Of a stretch of DNA of 64,000 nucleotides, positions 47,744 to 58,224 are shown one piece after another (positions within the stretch are counted from its first letter, which is position 1; each line of letters starts with the position of its first letter). This stretch comes from Levilactobacillus brevis ATCC 14869 = DSM 20054 (GTDB lineage: Bacteria > Bacillota > Bacilli > Lactobacillales > Lactobacillaceae). The translations under genes and the position numbers were made by a program. The notes under the pieces are model-generated. The model saw nothing but the letters and a program-made list of their open reading frames with translations, was not told the origin of the DNA and did no database searches. The DNA lies in contig NZ_AZCP01000001.1 in the NCBI RefSeq assembly GCF_001433855.1, forward strand, positions 292,347 to 356,346, given 5' to 3'.

Positions 47744-49003
47744 ATGAGTTACGCACAAACAGCACTTGATCAATTAGAAAAGGGCCAGTTAGACGCATTT
47801 AAGAAGCAATATGCGTTAGCTCTGCGCCATGATGATGACGATACGCTCTTTAGCCTAGCAGAAGAATTGTATTCACTGGGATTTTTGAATCAGTCACGCC
47901 GAATTTATGAAAAATTACTCAAGAAGTATCCAGATGAAGATGAATTACGCACAAATCTAGCAGATATTGCGATTGATGAAGACAAAAATGATGAAGCACT
48001 GGACTATTTAAATCAAGTTCGGCCTGATTCGCCGGCTTATATTGAATCATTGATGGTTGCCGCCGATCTGTATCAGACCCAAGAACTCTTTGAGGTCAGC
48101 GAACAAAAGTTGTTAACCGCTCGCCGGTTAGCACCTGAGGAGCCCGTGATTACGTTTGCCCTCGCGGAATTGTATTTTACAATGCGTGAATTTCGTAAGG
48201 CAATTCCCCTCTATCTGGAACTAATCACGGCCGGGACGACTGATATGTCACGGGTCAACCTTGTTGAACGGTTAGGGGTTGCTTACGCCAACGCTGGGCG
48301 GTTCGAACAAGCCATTGGTTACTTGAAACAAATTCATTCGGGGGACATGACGCCGGATGTTAAGTTTGAAACGGCGTTCACTTACTTGCAGCTAAAGGAG
48401 CGCACTGAGGCCATTCGGTTGTTTAACGAATTGAAGGATAGTGACGATCACTACACGTCTCTGTATCCTTATTTGGGACAAGCGCTGGAAGAGGAGAACC
48501 GTTTACCGGAAGCCTTAACAGCCTTGCAGGAAGGTCTAGGCGTTGACCAATATAACGAGAAGCTATGGTTACAGGCCGCCCATGTGGCGACGCGACTGGA
48601 CGATGAGGCCTTAGCCGAGCAGTACCTAAAGCGGGGACATGAGCTAGACAGTGACGATCTGAGCGCGGTCATTCAGTTAAGTAACCTGTACGTTAAGCAG
48701 GAGCGCTGGGCTGAAACGCAAGAACTGGCGACACCTTATGTTCAAAACGATGATGCTGACCCGCAACTGTACTGGAACTTAGCGGTGGCAGCAGAACATG
48801 AAGAAGACTATGCAACTGCCCGAAAGTATTATGATGCGGCAACGCCATTCTTTATGGATCAGGCTGATTTCTTACGGTCGGCCATTTACTTTTATCGTGA
48901 AGAGGGCGCCCGTGAAGAAGTTGTTCGGCTGTTACAAGCTTACTTAAAGCAAGTACCAGATGACAGCGAAATGGCGTTAATGTTAGAGGGTTATACTGAT
49001 TAA
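47744..49003 (+). CDS. Tetratricopeptide repeat protein
   Basis: A 419-residue, acidic protein made almost entirely of TPR helices (e.g. LAELYFTMREFRKAIPLYLEL, in part, and GVAYANAGRFEQAIGYL). ATG 47744 follows CTGGAGG. It has no signal peptide or membrane span, so it is a cytoplasmic scaffold. Homologues near hup/cca in Firmicutes (YpiA-like) have no settled function. Confidence 0.88.
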   Translation: MSYAQTALDQLEKGQLDAFKKQYALALRHDDDDTLFSLAEELYSLGFLNQSRRIYEKLLKKYPDEDELRTNLADIAIDEDKNDEALDYLNQVRPDSPAYIESLMVAADLYQTQELFEVSEQKLLTARRLAPEEPVITFALAELYFTMREFRKAIPLYLELITAGTTDMSRVNLVERLGVAYANAGRFEQAIGYLKQIHSGDMTPDVKFETAFTYLQLKERTEAIRLFNELKDSDDHYTSLYPYLGQALEEENRLPEALTALQEGLGVDQYNEKLWLQAAHVATRLDDEALAEQYLKRGHELDSDDLSAVIQLSNLYVKQERWAETQELATPYVQNDDADPQLYWNLAVAAEHEEDYATARKYYDAATPFFMDQADFLRSAIYFYREEGAREEVVRLLQAYLKQVPDDSEMALMLEGYTD

Positions 49004-49013
49004 TGGGGAAAGG

Positions 49014-49042
49014 CACGCTTCAATTTTGAAGGGTGTTTTTTT
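49014..49042 (+). terminator. Terminator after TPR gene
   Basis: CACGCTTCAA (49014-49023) pairs with TTGAAGGGTG (49026-49035), one mismatch, then a T run. Confidence 0.7.
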
Positions 49043-49084
49043 ATTAACCAAATAGCACAAAAATTACTTTAACTTATAACATTC

Positions 49085-49119
49085 AAAAAAAGCGACCGCC
49101 AAACCCGCGGTCGCAAAAA
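49085..49119 (-). terminator. Terminator of second YitT-like gene
   Basis: GCGACCGC (49092-49099) and GCGGTCGC (49107-49114), a perfect 8-bp G+C-rich stem with A runs on both sides. Read on the minus strand it ends in T residues directly after the stop codon. Confidence 0.85.
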
Positions 49120-49120
49120 A

Positions 49121-50017
49121 CTAGTGCCTAAACCGATTTAACCAACCCTTATCCGGCAGTCCAAATGAAAAGCCTTCACCCAATGCTTCGTTCACATTGA
49201 TAACTGAGATGAATGCCCGTGAATCATTACGCTGAATAATCTGCCGCAACCGATACAACTCGCTGGGAGCCACTACTACGTAAATCATCTTGCGTTCTTG
49301 ATGGGAGAAACCACCTTCACCATTGACGAGACTAACGCCACGTTCCAATTCCGTCATAATTTCATCCGTAATTTGTTGATAATTCTCGGAAACAACGATC
49401 ACACCACGCGCGGCATAAGCGCCTTCTTGAGTGAAATTCACAATTCTTGCGAAGACGTAAGAATAGATTAAGGTGTAAGCCATATGTTGAATATCAATGT
49501 AAACCAGCGAGATTAATAAAACGACAACGTCTAAGTAAAGGAGGGTCCGTCCCATGGGCACTCCCCGAAACCGTTCAAAAATTCGGGCGATAATGTCAGT
49601 ACCACCAGTAGTGCCACCATAGCGGTATAACAGACCGGAACCGAAACCACCAATAATACCAGCGCCCAGGGCAGATAGTAGTAAGTCACCGTGCAAAGCA
49701 ATGGTCAATGGGACCCGCTGCCATACCCACAGACACAAAGACAGCATACCCGTTCCATAGATGGTATAGATTAATGATTGGCGGCCCAAAAATCGCCAGC
49801 CAATAATAATTAAGGGAACATTAATCAGAATGGTTGAATAGGCCGGATCGATATGGAAAAGGGCCCGAAAAATCAGTGTAATTCCTGAGATACCACCGTC
49901 TGCTAAATGATTGGCAATATTGAAAAAGACTAGTCCAAAGGCAAACATGGCACACCCAATTCCAATCATAAGTAAGTCAATAAAGCGAATTGATTCATCT
50001 GGCTGCTGTGTCACCAT
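49121..50017 (-). CDS. YitT family integral membrane protein (second copy)
   Basis: A 298-residue YitT/DUF161 protein with several hydrophobic segments and a C-terminal DUF2179 domain. The GGTTGGTDIIARIF block (near residue 155) corresponds to GISTGGLDIIG in the first copy (73-948). ATG 50017 lies behind GGGAGTG, and an in-frame start at 50059 is less likely. Transport substrate unknown. It is divergent from cca. Confidence 0.9.
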   Translation of the reverse strand: MVTQQPDESIRFIDLLMIGIGCAMFAFGLVFFNIANHLADGGISGITLIFRALFHIDPAYSTILINVPLIIIGWRFLGRQSLIYTIYGTGMLSLCLWVWQRVPLTIALHGDLLLSALGAGIIGGFGSGLLYRYGGTTGGTDIIARIFERFRGVPMGRTLLYLDVVVLLISLVYIDIQHMAYTLIYSYVFARIVNFTQEGAYAARGVIVVSENYQQITDEIMTELERGVSLVNGEGGFSHQERKMIYVVVAPSELYRLRQIIQRNDSRAFISVINVNEALGEGFSFGLPDKGWLNRFRH

Positions 50018-50192
50018 TATCACTCCCATCTGAAAAAATAACTTGATAAACTCAATCATAGCACAGTCCTCTAGAAAACTGGCGATTATCTATGGCGGAA
50101 TTGCAGGAGTTTGAATTCAATTCTAGCGGGTAATCTGTTAGACTGACATAGTGAGACAATAACAGAAAGTAACTGGCAGAAGGGTGACAATT

Positions 50193-51386
50193 ATGCAGCT
50201 AGAACACTTACCAGAAGAATTTGAAATGGCCCGGCCAGTCCTCCAAACGATCGAACAGGCCGGTTATGAGGCTTACTTTGTCGGTGGCAGTGTCCGGGAT
50301 ACCATTTTGGGTAAAGAGATTCATGACGTGGATATTGCGACAAGTGCCTATCCAGATGAGATTAAACACCTCTTCAAGCGAACGGTGGATACGGGGATTG
50401 AGCATGGTACCGTCATGATCCTCGATCATGGAACGGGATATGAAACAACGACATTTCGGTCTGAATCAACCTATACCGATTTTCGCCGGCCGGACCAAGT
50501 AACCTTTGTGCGCTCACTGGCTGAGGATTTAAAGCGACGGGATTTTACCATCAATGCCTTGGCAATGAAGGAAGATGGTACCGTCATTGATCTATTTGAC
50601 GGTCTAGCTGATTTAAAGCATCGGCAGATCTGCGCCGTGGGTGATCCACAAGAACGGTTCCATGAGGATGCGCTACGGATGATGCGGGCGGTTCGATTTG
50701 CTAGTCAATTGAACTTTACAATTGTGCCAGAAACCTTGGCGGCCATGACCAGTCATGCTGAGTTACTGCGTAAAATTGCCGTTGAGCGAACGCAAGTCGA
50801 GCTACTCAAGCTATTAACGGGACAGGCGCCCCAACAAGGACTCACGGATCTGTTGACGACCGGACTGTGGCAGTACTGTCCTGACTTTGCCGACCACAAG
50901 GCTGACTTAGAGAGGCTAACAGCGCAACTACATCAAGGTGCTAGCACCGACTTGACCGCGTGGACATTGTTAACCACCAGTTTTGGCTTAGAAACTAACG
51001 CTATTACCACATTTCTAAAACACTGGAAAACGGCTAATCAGACGATTTCCGCCGTACAGATGACGACTAAGACGGCACAACACTTACTGCAAGGGCCCTT
51101 GTCTACTTGGCAGGTCTACCAATGTGGTGAAGATCAACTAATGATCGCTAATGAAGCGGCAGTCGTACTAGGTGCTACGGATCGATCACGTGAACTGATA
51201 GCGCAATGGCAAAATTTACCAATTCAAACGAAGAAAGCTTTGGCTGTCACTGGACGAGATCTTATGCAAGCCGGTGTGCAACCCGGTCCACAGTTAGGGG
51301 CTATTTTGGGCGACTTGGAGTATCAAGTTGTCACGGGTAAACTGCCCAATGAGAAATCGGCATTAGTGGCTGCTGTCACCGATTGA
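50193..51386 (+). CDS. cca: CCA tRNA nucleotidyltransferase
   Basis: A 397-residue class II CCA-adding enzyme that completes tRNA 3' ends. The nucleotidyltransferase motif GGSVRDTILGKEIHDVDIAT (residues ~31-50) holds the catalytic aspartates; RRDFTINALAM and the ERTQVELLKLL block follow. ATG 50193 has AAGGG eight bases upstream; a GTG at 50184 overlaps that site. Followed by an ABC-F gene. Confidence 0.96.
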   Translation: MQLEHLPEEFEMARPVLQTIEQAGYEAYFVGGSVRDTILGKEIHDVDIATSAYPDEIKHLFKRTVDTGIEHGTVMILDHGTGYETTTFRSESTYTDFRRPDQVTFVRSLAEDLKRRDFTINALAMKEDGTVIDLFDGLADLKHRQICAVGDPQERFHEDALRMMRAVRFASQLNFTIVPETLAAMTSHAELLRKIAVERTQVELLKLLTGQAPQQGLTDLLTTGLWQYCPDFADHKADLERLTAQLHQGASTDLTAWTLLTTSFGLETNAITTFLKHWKTANQTISAVQMTTKTAQHLLQGPLSTWQVYQCGEDQLMIANEAAVVLGATDRSRELIAQWQNLPIQTKKALAVTGRDLMQAGVQPGPQLGAILGDLEYQVVTGKLPNEKSALVAAVTD

Positions 51387-51414
51387 ATTTGAAAAATAAG
51401 AGAGTGAAGATATT

Positions 51415-53307
51415 ATGCAAACGTTACGAGCAGAAAATTTACATCGGACTTACGGTGAAAAAACACTGTTTGATAATCTGAATTTTATTATTAATGAGCA
51501 TGACCGAATTGGCCTGATTGGGGTCAACGGTAGTGGTAAAACGTCGCTGTTGAATACTTTAGCGGGCATCAGTAACGAACAGACGGGGGAATTAGCAACG
51601 CCCAAGGACTACACCATTGGGTATTTGACTCAGAAGCCAGATCTGGATGAAAACTTAACCGTGATGGATGCGGTTTTCTCCGGTGATCAGAAGGTATTTG
51701 TCACGATCCGTCGGTATGAGGCCGCACTGGCAGCTTATGGTGCGCATCCTGACGACGAGCAGGCCCAAAAGCGGTATCTAGATGCGGAAGCACAAATGAA
51801 CGAAGAGGATGCTTGGACAGCCGAAAGTGATGTTAAAACGATCCTGACACAGTTAAAAATTACGGATCTATCCCAAGAAATTAAAACCATGTCTGGGGGA
51901 CAAGTCAAACGGGTCGGACTGGCCCAAGTGTTAATTCAGTCACCTGACTTACTTCTCTTAGACGAACCGACCAACCACTTGGACTTCGATTCAATTGCGT
52001 GGTTACAACAGTATTTGACGAGTTATAAAGGGGCTCTCCTAGTGGTAACCCATGATCGGTACTTCTTGGATCAAGTGGCTAATCAAATCTGGGAATTGGA
52101 TTTCGGTAAACTTTATCAATACCCCGGTAACTATCAGGCTTACGTTCAAGAAAAAGCTGAACGGGTAAATTTGGAAGCCGAAGCCGAACAAAAGCAACAA
52201 CGGCTCTATCAACAAGAATTGGCTTGGATGAAGGCCGGGGCTAAAGCACGCTCCACTAAGCAACAAGCCCGAATCAATCGGTTCAACGATATTGCCAGCA
52301 ATGTCGGCACCCGACAAGTCGAGCATCACGTGGCGATTTCCTTAGGTCAACAACGGCTGGGGAAAAAGGTTATCGAATTAAAGGATGCTAACCTCAGCTT
52401 GGGTGGTCATACCATTCTCAATGACTTTAGTGATTTGATTCAGGCCGGCGAACGGATTGGGATCAGTGGTGAAAATGGGGCCGGTAAATCCAGTTTGTTG
52501 AACGTCATCGCCCAACGACTGCCATTGGATTCAGGGATTGTAACGGTTGGTGAAACGGTCAAAATGGCCTACTATACTCAGCAAATTGAACCGATTCCAG
52601 AAGATAAGCGTATGATTAACTATCTATCGGAAGTTGGTCAGACGGTTACGGATAAGCAAGGGAATTCGGTGAGTGTGACTGAGTTGTTGGAACAGTTCCT
52701 CTTCCCACGGTTCATGCATGGTACATTGATTCGTAAACTGTCCGGTGGTGAAAAACGGCGCTTGTATCTGTTAAAGCTATTGATGGAACAACCTAATGTG
52801 TTACTTCTGGACGAACCAACTAACGATTTGGATATTAGTACGCTGACCGTATTGGAAGACTATATTTCCCAATTTTCTGGTACCGTCATTACAGTCTCCC
52901 ATGATCGGTATTTCTTGGATAAAGTTGCCGATCGTCTGTTAATCTTTACGGGAAATGGTCAGATTGAACGTTACTCGGGCCAATTTAGTAGTTACTTGGC
53001 AGCACAACAGGCACAGACGAAGCAGGCAACTAAGGCGAAGTCAAAACCAGCAGCGCCAAAGGAATCGGCACCTGCTAAGCCCAAACAAAAGGTGAAGCTG
53101 ACGTATGCTGAACAAAAGGAATGGGAAGGGATCGAGAGCGTCATTGACGATCTTGAATCGCAAAAATCAGCGGTTCAAGAGGCCATGAATGCCAATGGCG
53201 CCAATTATGATAAACTAGCCGACCTACAGGCCCAACTCGATGACTTAGACCACCAGTTGGATGACAAGATGGCGCGTTGGGAATATCTCAGTGAGTACGC
53301 AGAATAG
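51415..53307 (+). CDS. ABC-F family ATPase (Uup/YfmR type)
   Basis: A 630-residue soluble protein with two ABC domains: Walker [10 protein letters not shown] near residue 36 and GENGAGKSS near 356; signatures MSGGQVKR and LSGGEKRR. There is no membrane domain. The linker between them is charged. A lysine-rich segment and a C-terminal coiled coil (~555-630) place it with Uup/YfmR rather than EttA. ABC-F proteins act on the ribosome to relieve stalls. Not obviously an antibiotic-resistance variant. Confidence 0.92.
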   Translation: MQTLRAENLHRTYGEKTLFDNLNFIINEHDRIGLIGVNGSGKTSLLNTLAGISNEQTGELATPKDYTIGYLTQKPDLDENLTVMDAVFSGDQKVFVTIRRYEAALAAYGAHPDDEQAQKRYLDAEAQMNEEDAWTAESDVKTILTQLKITDLSQEIKTMSGGQVKRVGLAQVLIQSPDLLLLDEPTNHLDFDSIAWLQQYLTSYKGALLVVTHDRYFLDQVANQIWELDFGKLYQYPGNYQAYVQEKAERVNLEAEAEQKQQRLYQQELAWMKAGAKARSTKQQARINRFNDIASNVGTRQVEHHVAISLGQQRLGKKVIELKDANLSLGGHTILNDFSDLIQAGERIGISGENGAGKSSLLNVIAQRLPLDSGIVTVGETVKMAYYTQQIEPIPEDKRMINYLSEVGQTVTDKQGNSVSVTELLEQFLFPRFMHGTLIRKLSGGEKRRLYLLKLLMEQPNVLLLDEPTNDLDISTLTVLEDYISQFSGTVITVSHDRYFLDKVADRLLIFTGNGQIERYSGQFSSYLAAQQAQTKQATKAKSKPAAPKESAPAKPKQKVKLTYAEQKEWEGIESVIDDLESQKSAVQEAMNANGANYDKLADLQAQLDDLDHQLDDKMARWEYLSEYAE

Positions 53308-53318
53308 GGGGAAAAACG

Positions 53319-54269
53319 GTGTTAGAAGAGGCATATTTAGATTTAGCTAAGACTGTCTTGACGACGGGTCACGAAAAAACGGACCGTACGGGAACCGGAA
53401 CGATTAGCTTATTTGGCTACCAAATGCGGTTTAATTTGCAAGAGGGCTTCCCACTATTGACTACTAAAAAGGTGCCCTTTGGTCTCATTAAATCCGAACT
53501 CTTGTGGTTCCTTCGTGGGGATACTAATATTCGGTTTTTATTGCAACATCACAACCATATTTGGGACGAGTGGGCCTTTCAACGCTACGTTGATAGTCCC
53601 GAATATCACGGGCCAGATATGACCGACTTTGGTCGCCGTTCCTTGGTGGATGCAGACTTTAATCAGCAATATCAAGCAGAAAAAAAGGCATTTTGTGATC
53701 GAATCGTGACGGATCAAGCTTTTGGTGACCACTTTGGTGATCTGGGTCTAGTTTATGGTAGTCAGTGGCGGGCTTGGCAAGGTCATCAAGGTGAAACCAT
53801 TGATCAACTGGCCAATGTGATTGAGACGTTGCGGACGCACCCAGACTCTCGGCGGATGATCGTTTCAGCGTGGAATCCGGCTGATGTGCCATCAATGGCT
53901 TTGCCACCTTGCCACACGCTCTTTCAATTTTACGTCAATGATGGCAAATTAAGCTGTCAGCTTTACCAGAGAAGTGCTGATATCTTCCTAGGTGTGCCCT
54001 TCAACATTGCCAGCTACGCATTGTTGACATCGTTGATTGCTAAGGAAGTGGGCTTAGAGGTGGGCGATTTCGTCCATACGCTGGGTGACGCGCACATCTA
54101 CAGCAATCATATCGAGCAAATCAAAACCCAGTTAGCACGGACACCACATGCTGCGCCACAGTTGTGGTTAAATCCTGATAAGTCGAGTATCTTCGATTAT
54201 GAGATGAGTGACATTAAGGTGACAGGATATGACCCTGAACCAGCAATTAAGGCCCCTGTGGCCGTTTAG
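53319..54269 (+). CDS. thyA: Thymidylate synthase
   Basis: A 316-residue ThyA starting at GTG 53319, converting dUMP to dTMP with methylene-tetrahydrofolate. The catalytic cysteine C198 is in [18 protein letters not shown] and the [16 protein letters not shown] block are present. It carries the ~50-residue insertion (residues ~95-140) seen in lactobacillus ThyA. Followed by dfrA, which regenerates its cofactor. Confidence 0.97.
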   Translation: MLEEAYLDLAKTVLTTGHEKTDRTGTGTISLFGYQMRFNLQEGFPLLTTKKVPFGLIKSELLWFLRGDTNIRFLLQHHNHIWDEWAFQRYVDSPEYHGPDMTDFGRRSLVDADFNQQYQAEKKAFCDRIVTDQAFGDHFGDLGLVYGSQWRAWQGHQGETIDQLANVIETLRTHPDSRRMIVSAWNPADVPSMALPPCHTLFQFYVNDGKLSCQLYQRSADIFLGVPFNIASYALLTSLIAKEVGLEVGDFVHTLGDAHIYSNHIEQIKTQLARTPHAAPQLWLNPDKSSIFDYEMSDIKVTGYDPEPAIKAPVAV

Positions 54270-54284
54270 AGAGGGCTAAGACGG

Positions 54285-54776
54285 ATGCTAATCTTTTTAT
54301 GGGCAGAGAGCCAGGGACGAGTTATCGGGCTGCACGGCGGCTTACCATGGCATTTACCGGCTGACATGCATTACTTCAAAACGGTGACGACGGGTCATAC
54401 AATTGTGGCCGGAAGCAAAACCTTTGCTTCGTTTCTACGACCGCTACCTAACCGTAAAAATATCGTGGTTTCTCATCAACCAGCAACGGCCTTCCCAGAA
54501 AATGTCAGCGTGCTGCACTCATTGCCAGCGGTGCGGGCCTACGCAGCAGCTCGCCCACAAGAAAAAATATTTGTGGTCGGTGGGGCGCAATTATTTGCCG
54601 GCCTGCTGGATGACGTTGATTTCCTGTATCGAACCCGGATTGATGCTGGATTTGACGGCGATACATGGATGCCAGTGATCGATTACAGTCAATTTACGCT
54701 AATTGACCAACAACCAGGGATTCGTAATGAAAAAAATCCGTATGATTTTGTTTTTGAACAATATCAGCGGCATTAA
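54285..54776 (+). CDS. dfrA: Dihydrofolate reductase
   Basis: A 163-residue DHFR that reduces dihydrofolate left by thymidylate synthesis. The substrate-binding acidic residue is D27 in LPWHLPADMHYFK (20-32), and GGAQLFAG is the NADPH loop near residue 98. ATG 54285 is 15 bases after thyA; the pair forms one functional unit. Confidence 0.96.
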   Translation: MLIFLWAESQGRVIGLHGGLPWHLPADMHYFKTVTTGHTIVAGSKTFASFLRPLPNRKNIVVSHQPATAFPENVSVLHSLPAVRAYAAARPQEKIFVVGGAQLFAGLLDDVDFLYRTRIDAGFDGDTWMPVIDYSQFTLIDQQPGIRNEKNPYDFVFEQYQRH

Positions 54777-54781
54777 AAACG

Positions 54782-54822
54782 AACGTGATTGGTGAGCTTT
54801 GACGACGCCAATCGCGTTTTTT
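54782..54822 (+). terminator. Terminator after dfrA
   Basis: AACGTGATTGG (54782-54792) and CCAATCGCGTT (54808-54818) with one wobble, then a T run. Confidence 0.8.
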
Positions 54823-54898
54823 AAGACGTATTAACTTATTGAGTCGTTGGTGGCTGACAACGTTAAAGATTAACCACTAGTGACCGGAAGTCGACGAC

Positions 54899-54945
54899 AA
54901 AAAATGGTCCACCTTAGTCGCAATTGCAACTGAGGTGGACCATTT
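54899..54945 (-). terminator. Terminator of hemolysin III-like gene
   Basis: A 17-bp stem: AAATGGTCCACCTTAGT (54902-54918) with ACTGAGGTGGACCATTT (54929-54945), one wobble. On the minus strand it ends in a T run. Convergent with dfrA's terminator. Confidence 0.85.
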
Positions 54946-54955
54946 GACCCTAAGA

Positions 54956-55597
54956 TTAAGCGTATAACAGGATTGAGAAGTACATCAATCCGGTCCCTAA
55001 CATAACAAATAGGTGCCAGATAACGTGACCGAATGGGACACCCTTAAAGCTATATAGTACCGCACCCACGGTGAAAGACACGCCACCGAAAAATAACAGA
55101 GTAAACCCAATCGGTCCTAATCCATGATAGAGGGGTTTAATTCCTAGCAAACACATCCAACCCATGACGACGTAAATGACGGTCGACAGGGTTTGGTATT
55201 TGCCTAACCAGATGGCTTTATAAATAATGCCACAAATAGCCATCCCCCAGATAATGCCAAACATGGTCCAACCCAGTGCGCCACCAACGACTAGTAAACT
55301 GTAGGGCGTATAAGTCCCAGCAATCAATAAATAAATGGCACAATGATCAAATATTTGAAAGACGTGGCTCGCCCGGGTAAAGTACAAACTATGGAATAGT
55401 GTTGAGGCGAGGTAAAAAAGGACTAAGATAGCACCATAGATGGCAAAGGTTGTCATTCGCAATGTGCCACCCTTGGCGTGAGCTTGAAGTAGTAGAATGA
55501 CGAGGCCTGCGATGCTTAATCCCGCACCGATTCCATGGGTCGCGGCGTTAAGCACCTCGTTAATGATTTGATATGCGCGGCTGTGTCCGTTTGTCAA
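54956..55597 (-). CDS. PAQR family membrane protein (hemolysin III / TrhA)
   Basis: A 213-residue, seven-helix membrane protein of the hemolysin III (YqfA/TrhA) branch of the PAQR superfamily. Conserved metal-site residues are present: FHSLYF (near residue 68), DHCAIYLLIAGTYTPY (near 84) and the C-terminal FGHVIWHLFVMLG. E. coli YqfA affects membrane energetics; haemolysis is not implied. Codons and context are ordinary. Confidence 0.92.
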   Translation of the reverse strand: MTNGHSRAYQIINEVLNAATHGIGAGLSIAGLVILLLQAHAKGGTLRMTTFAIYGAILVLFYLASTLFHSLYFTRASHVFQIFDHCAIYLLIAGTYTPYSLLVVGGALGWTMFGIIWGMAICGIIYKAIWLGKYQTLSTVIYVVMGWMCLLGIKPLYHGLGPIGFTLLFFGGVSFTVGAVLYSFKGVPFGHVIWHLFVMLGTGLMYFSILLYA

Positions 55598-55666
55598 ATG
55601 AAACCCTCCCTTAATTTGTCGGTAATAGTCTTTGACTAACCGTTACCGGTGAGTTAGTAACAACTA

Positions 55667-55695
55667 CTGAAAATTATCCATAACTCTGCTATACT
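55667..55695 (+). promoter_or_regulatory. Promoter of degV
   Basis: CTGAAA (55667-55672), 17-base spacer, TATACT (55690-55695), about 70 bases before the ATG. Confidence 0.5.
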
Positions 55696-55765
55696 ATTAC
55701 CGTATGTTCCATTACGCATATTGTAGCATAAACCAAAATTTCTGGTCAGAAAGTGTGGGATCCCC

Positions 55766-56617
55766 ATGGCTAAAATCAAAATCGTCACAGACTCTTCTGC
55801 TGGCTTAACCGATCAACAGATTGCAGACTATGACATCACAATTATCCCGTTAACGGTAATGATTGATGACACAATTTACGTTGAACGAGAATCAATTACG
55901 AATAAAGAATTTATTGAAAAAATGAAAACGGCGAAAACGTTGCCGAAGACGAGTCAGCCACCATTAGGATCGTTTGTCGAAACTTTTGATAAGTTGGGCG
56001 AAGATGGCAGTAGTGTGATTTGCTTTAATATGCTGGCAGCCATTAGTGGTACGGTTCATACGGCAGAGCAGGCCGCGCAATTATCTAAGACCGATGTCAC
56101 CGTAGTCGATAGTCAAACGACCGATCAGGCGTTGGCTTTCCAAGTCGTGGAAGCAGCTAAATTGGCAGCCGAAGGTGCTGACAAGGCGGCGATCTTGGCT
56201 CGAGCGGCAGCCGTACGGGATCATACCAAACTCTTCATGGGTGTGGTAACGTTAGAGAACATCTTGAAGGGCGGGCGTTTAAGCCGGGCTGCTGGGATGC
56301 TGACCTCACTGTTGAATATCAAGATTGTTTTGGAAGTCACTGGTGGCGAACTGAAGATTCGGGCTAAAGGTCGGGGAATGAAGACTATTGACCGGTATTT
56401 TGACAAAGTCTACGAACAGTTGAAACAGACACCGGACGTTGTTGCTATTGGGATTTCTCACGTTGAAGCTTTTGAATCCGTGGATAAGATCAAACAACAC
56501 CTCAGTGAAGTCGTTCCAGGTAAGGATGTCTTAGTCAGAGAAACGGTGCCAATTATTGCCACGCATGGTGGCCCAGGTGCTTTTGCGTTAATGTACTACA
56601 CCGATCCGACAAAATAG
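55766..56617 (+). CDS. degV: DegV family fatty-acid-binding protein
   Basis: A 283-residue DegV (FakB-like) protein that binds one fatty acid between two domains and presents it to the FakA kinase. VTDSSAGL is N-terminal; the lipid-pocket segment GGRLSRAAGMLTSLLNIK is near residue 172; C-terminal HGGPGAF is present. No FakA is in the window. Specificity for chain type cannot be read. Confidence 0.93.
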   Translation: MAKIKIVTDSSAGLTDQQIADYDITIIPLTVMIDDTIYVERESITNKEFIEKMKTAKTLPKTSQPPLGSFVETFDKLGEDGSSVICFNMLAAISGTVHTAEQAAQLSKTDVTVVDSQTTDQALAFQVVEAAKLAAEGADKAAILARAAAVRDHTKLFMGVVTLENILKGGRLSRAAGMLTSLLNIKIVLEVTGGELKIRAKGRGMKTIDRYFDKVYEQLKQTPDVVAIGISHVEAFESVDKIKQHLSEVVPGKDVLVRETVPIIATHGGPGAFALMYYTDPTK

Positions 56618-56630
56618 GAACGCATTGACG

Positions 56631-56659
56631 AAAAGGGGTGGCTGGTCCACCGCTTTTTC
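56631..56659 (+). terminator. Terminator after degV
   Basis: AAAAGGGGTGG (56631-56641) and CCACCGCTTTTT (56647-56658) form a short-loop hairpin, one mismatch, with a T run. It is partial in nature, since ypmR-like begins only 23 bases later. Confidence 0.6.
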
Positions 56660-56681
56660 TTTATCCTGAGGGGGATTTTAA

Positions 56682-57602
56682 ATGAAATTTAAAAACTTGA
56701 GTAAGGTGGTGGGTGTCACCCTGCTCTTGGCGTTGGTGGTGCTTGCCGCATTAACCTACTGGCATCCTGGTATACGGACCACGCAATCGCCTAAACAAAC
56801 GCAGAACCGCCGTTCTATCGTTCGGGTGGTGGCTTTAGGTGATTCCTTAACCGAGGGTGTGGGTGATACGCAGAAACAAGGCGGCTATACTGGTCGATTA
56901 AAAACGATGATTCATCAACAAGATCATGTTAAAGTGGTGATGCATAACTTTGGCAAGTCGGGTGACCGTAGCGACCAGATTGAAACCCGGTTGGTCAATA
57001 GTCGAGCCCAACAGCGTCAAGTAAAAAAGGCCCAGGCAATTGTGATGACGGTCGGCGGTAATGATCTGCTACAAACCCTGACTAAAAATGTCACGATTAA
57101 TCAGCGGGCAAAGTTAACCCATCAGCTGGGATCCGCCCAAACGGTTTATCAAAAGAAATTGAAACGTTTGTTAACCACCGTTCGCCACTATAATCCAAGT
57201 GCGCCGATATACTTGTACACCATTTATAATCCAATCTACGTGTACTTTGCCAATCTGTCACAGATTACCAACGCCGTTAATAATTGGAATGTGGCTACCA
57301 AGCAAACGGCTGGGCAATTTAGCCAGTTGTATATGGTCGATATTAACCGGGCTTTGTCAGTCGGTCAATTTAAAACAGCGGCTCAACAAACTAAACTGAA
57401 ACAAACGGCTAAAAAGAATAATGATGGTCAGCTATCCACGCAAAATTTCCAAACTATGATCTTAGCTAGCAGTAGTACGGATGAGCTAAACGATTATCTT
57501 TCATCGGCTGACCATTTCCATCCGAATGCCAAAGGCTATCGACTCATGACGCGTTATGTCTTTAAGCAAATGCAGGCTCATCAACAATGGCTAATGAAAT
57601 AA
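56682..57602 (+). CDS. SGNH/GDSL hydrolase, YpmR-like
   Basis: A 306-residue secreted or membrane-anchored esterase-type protein. One N-terminal hydrophobic helix (~8-28) precedes the SGNH domain with block I GDSLTEG (near residue 53, nucleophile Ser), the Gly in GKSGDRS, block III GGNDLL (near 125) and block V DHFHPNAKGY (catalytic Asp/His, near 284). It probably deacylates wall or lipid substrates outside the cell. Next to ypmS-like and yozE, a conserved trio. Confidence 0.9.
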   Translation: MKFKNLSKVVGVTLLLALVVLAALTYWHPGIRTTQSPKQTQNRRSIVRVVALGDSLTEGVGDTQKQGGYTGRLKTMIHQQDHVKVVMHNFGKSGDRSDQIETRLVNSRAQQRQVKKAQAIVMTVGGNDLLQTLTKNVTINQRAKLTHQLGSAQTVYQKKLKRLLTTVRHYNPSAPIYLYTIYNPIYVYFANLSQITNAVNNWNVATKQTAGQFSQLYMVDINRALSVGQFKTAAQQTKLKQTAKKNNDGQLSTQNFQTMILASSSTDELNDYLSSADHFHPNAKGYRLMTRYVFKQMQAHQQWLMK

Positions 57603-57614
57603 GGAGGCATTTAT

Positions 57615-58214
57615 ATGGAACGACAAACCACGCCCGTTAAGCAGACTAATTGGTGGAAATGGGGGTTCATTGCGCTAGTAGCTGTGTTATTGGTCACCAC
57701 GGTCACGGTGAGTGTTAAAGCATTTACACCCACTAAGGTGACCTCAACGGCAAAGGTCGCCACAGGAACCACGAATATTGACGTAGCACTTAATAAGAAA
57801 CAGGTCAACGCTTTGGCCGACTACTATGTAAATAAGTCGCTTAAAAATTCGACCATGAAATATCGCTTCCAGGTCTCAGATCAAGCAATGTTGACGGGGT
57901 CCACTCAAGTTCTAGGTGCAAGTGTGAACTTCGTCTTGCTCTTTAAGCCCACGGTCCTACCGTCTGGCGATGTGCAATTGAAAGCGCAGAAGTTATCGAT
58001 TGGTTCACTTCCCGTGCCAATTAGTTTTGTAATGAATTATATTGCTAAGAATTATCCATTGCCCAACTGGGTAGCCATGAACACGGCAGATAAAACCATG
58101 ACCTTACATCTAACGGCGATTGGTAATGGTAAAAAGTTATCCTTTGCTGCTAAAAAGATTGACTTGTCAGGGGACGGGAACTTCGTCTTCCAAGCACGGA
58201 TTCCTAAGAATTAA
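57615..58214 (+). CDS. YpmS family protein (DUF2140)
   Basis: A 199-residue protein with an N-terminal signal anchor (~17-36) and an extracytoplasmic beta-rich DUF2140 domain. ATG lies behind AAGGAGG, 12 bases after the GDSL gene. Function is unknown; its constant pairing with the SGNH hydrolase suggests a shared envelope role. Confidence 0.88.
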   Translation: MERQTTPVKQTNWWKWGFIALVAVLLVTTVTVSVKAFTPTKVTSTAKVATGTTNIDVALNKKQVNALADYYVNKSLKNSTMKYRFQVSDQAMLTGSTQVLGASVNFVLLFKPTVLPSGDVQLKAQKLSIGSLPVPISFVMNYIAKNYPLPNWVAMNTADKTMTLHLTAIGNGKKLSFAAKKIDLSGDGNFVFQARIPKN

Positions 58215-58224
58215 GGAGGGACAT

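Noticed and set aside
55621-55660. CTAAC...GTTAG near-palindrome between the hemolysin III-like gene and degV
   Set aside because: Arms are only five bases and the interior is asymmetric; too weak to call an operator.
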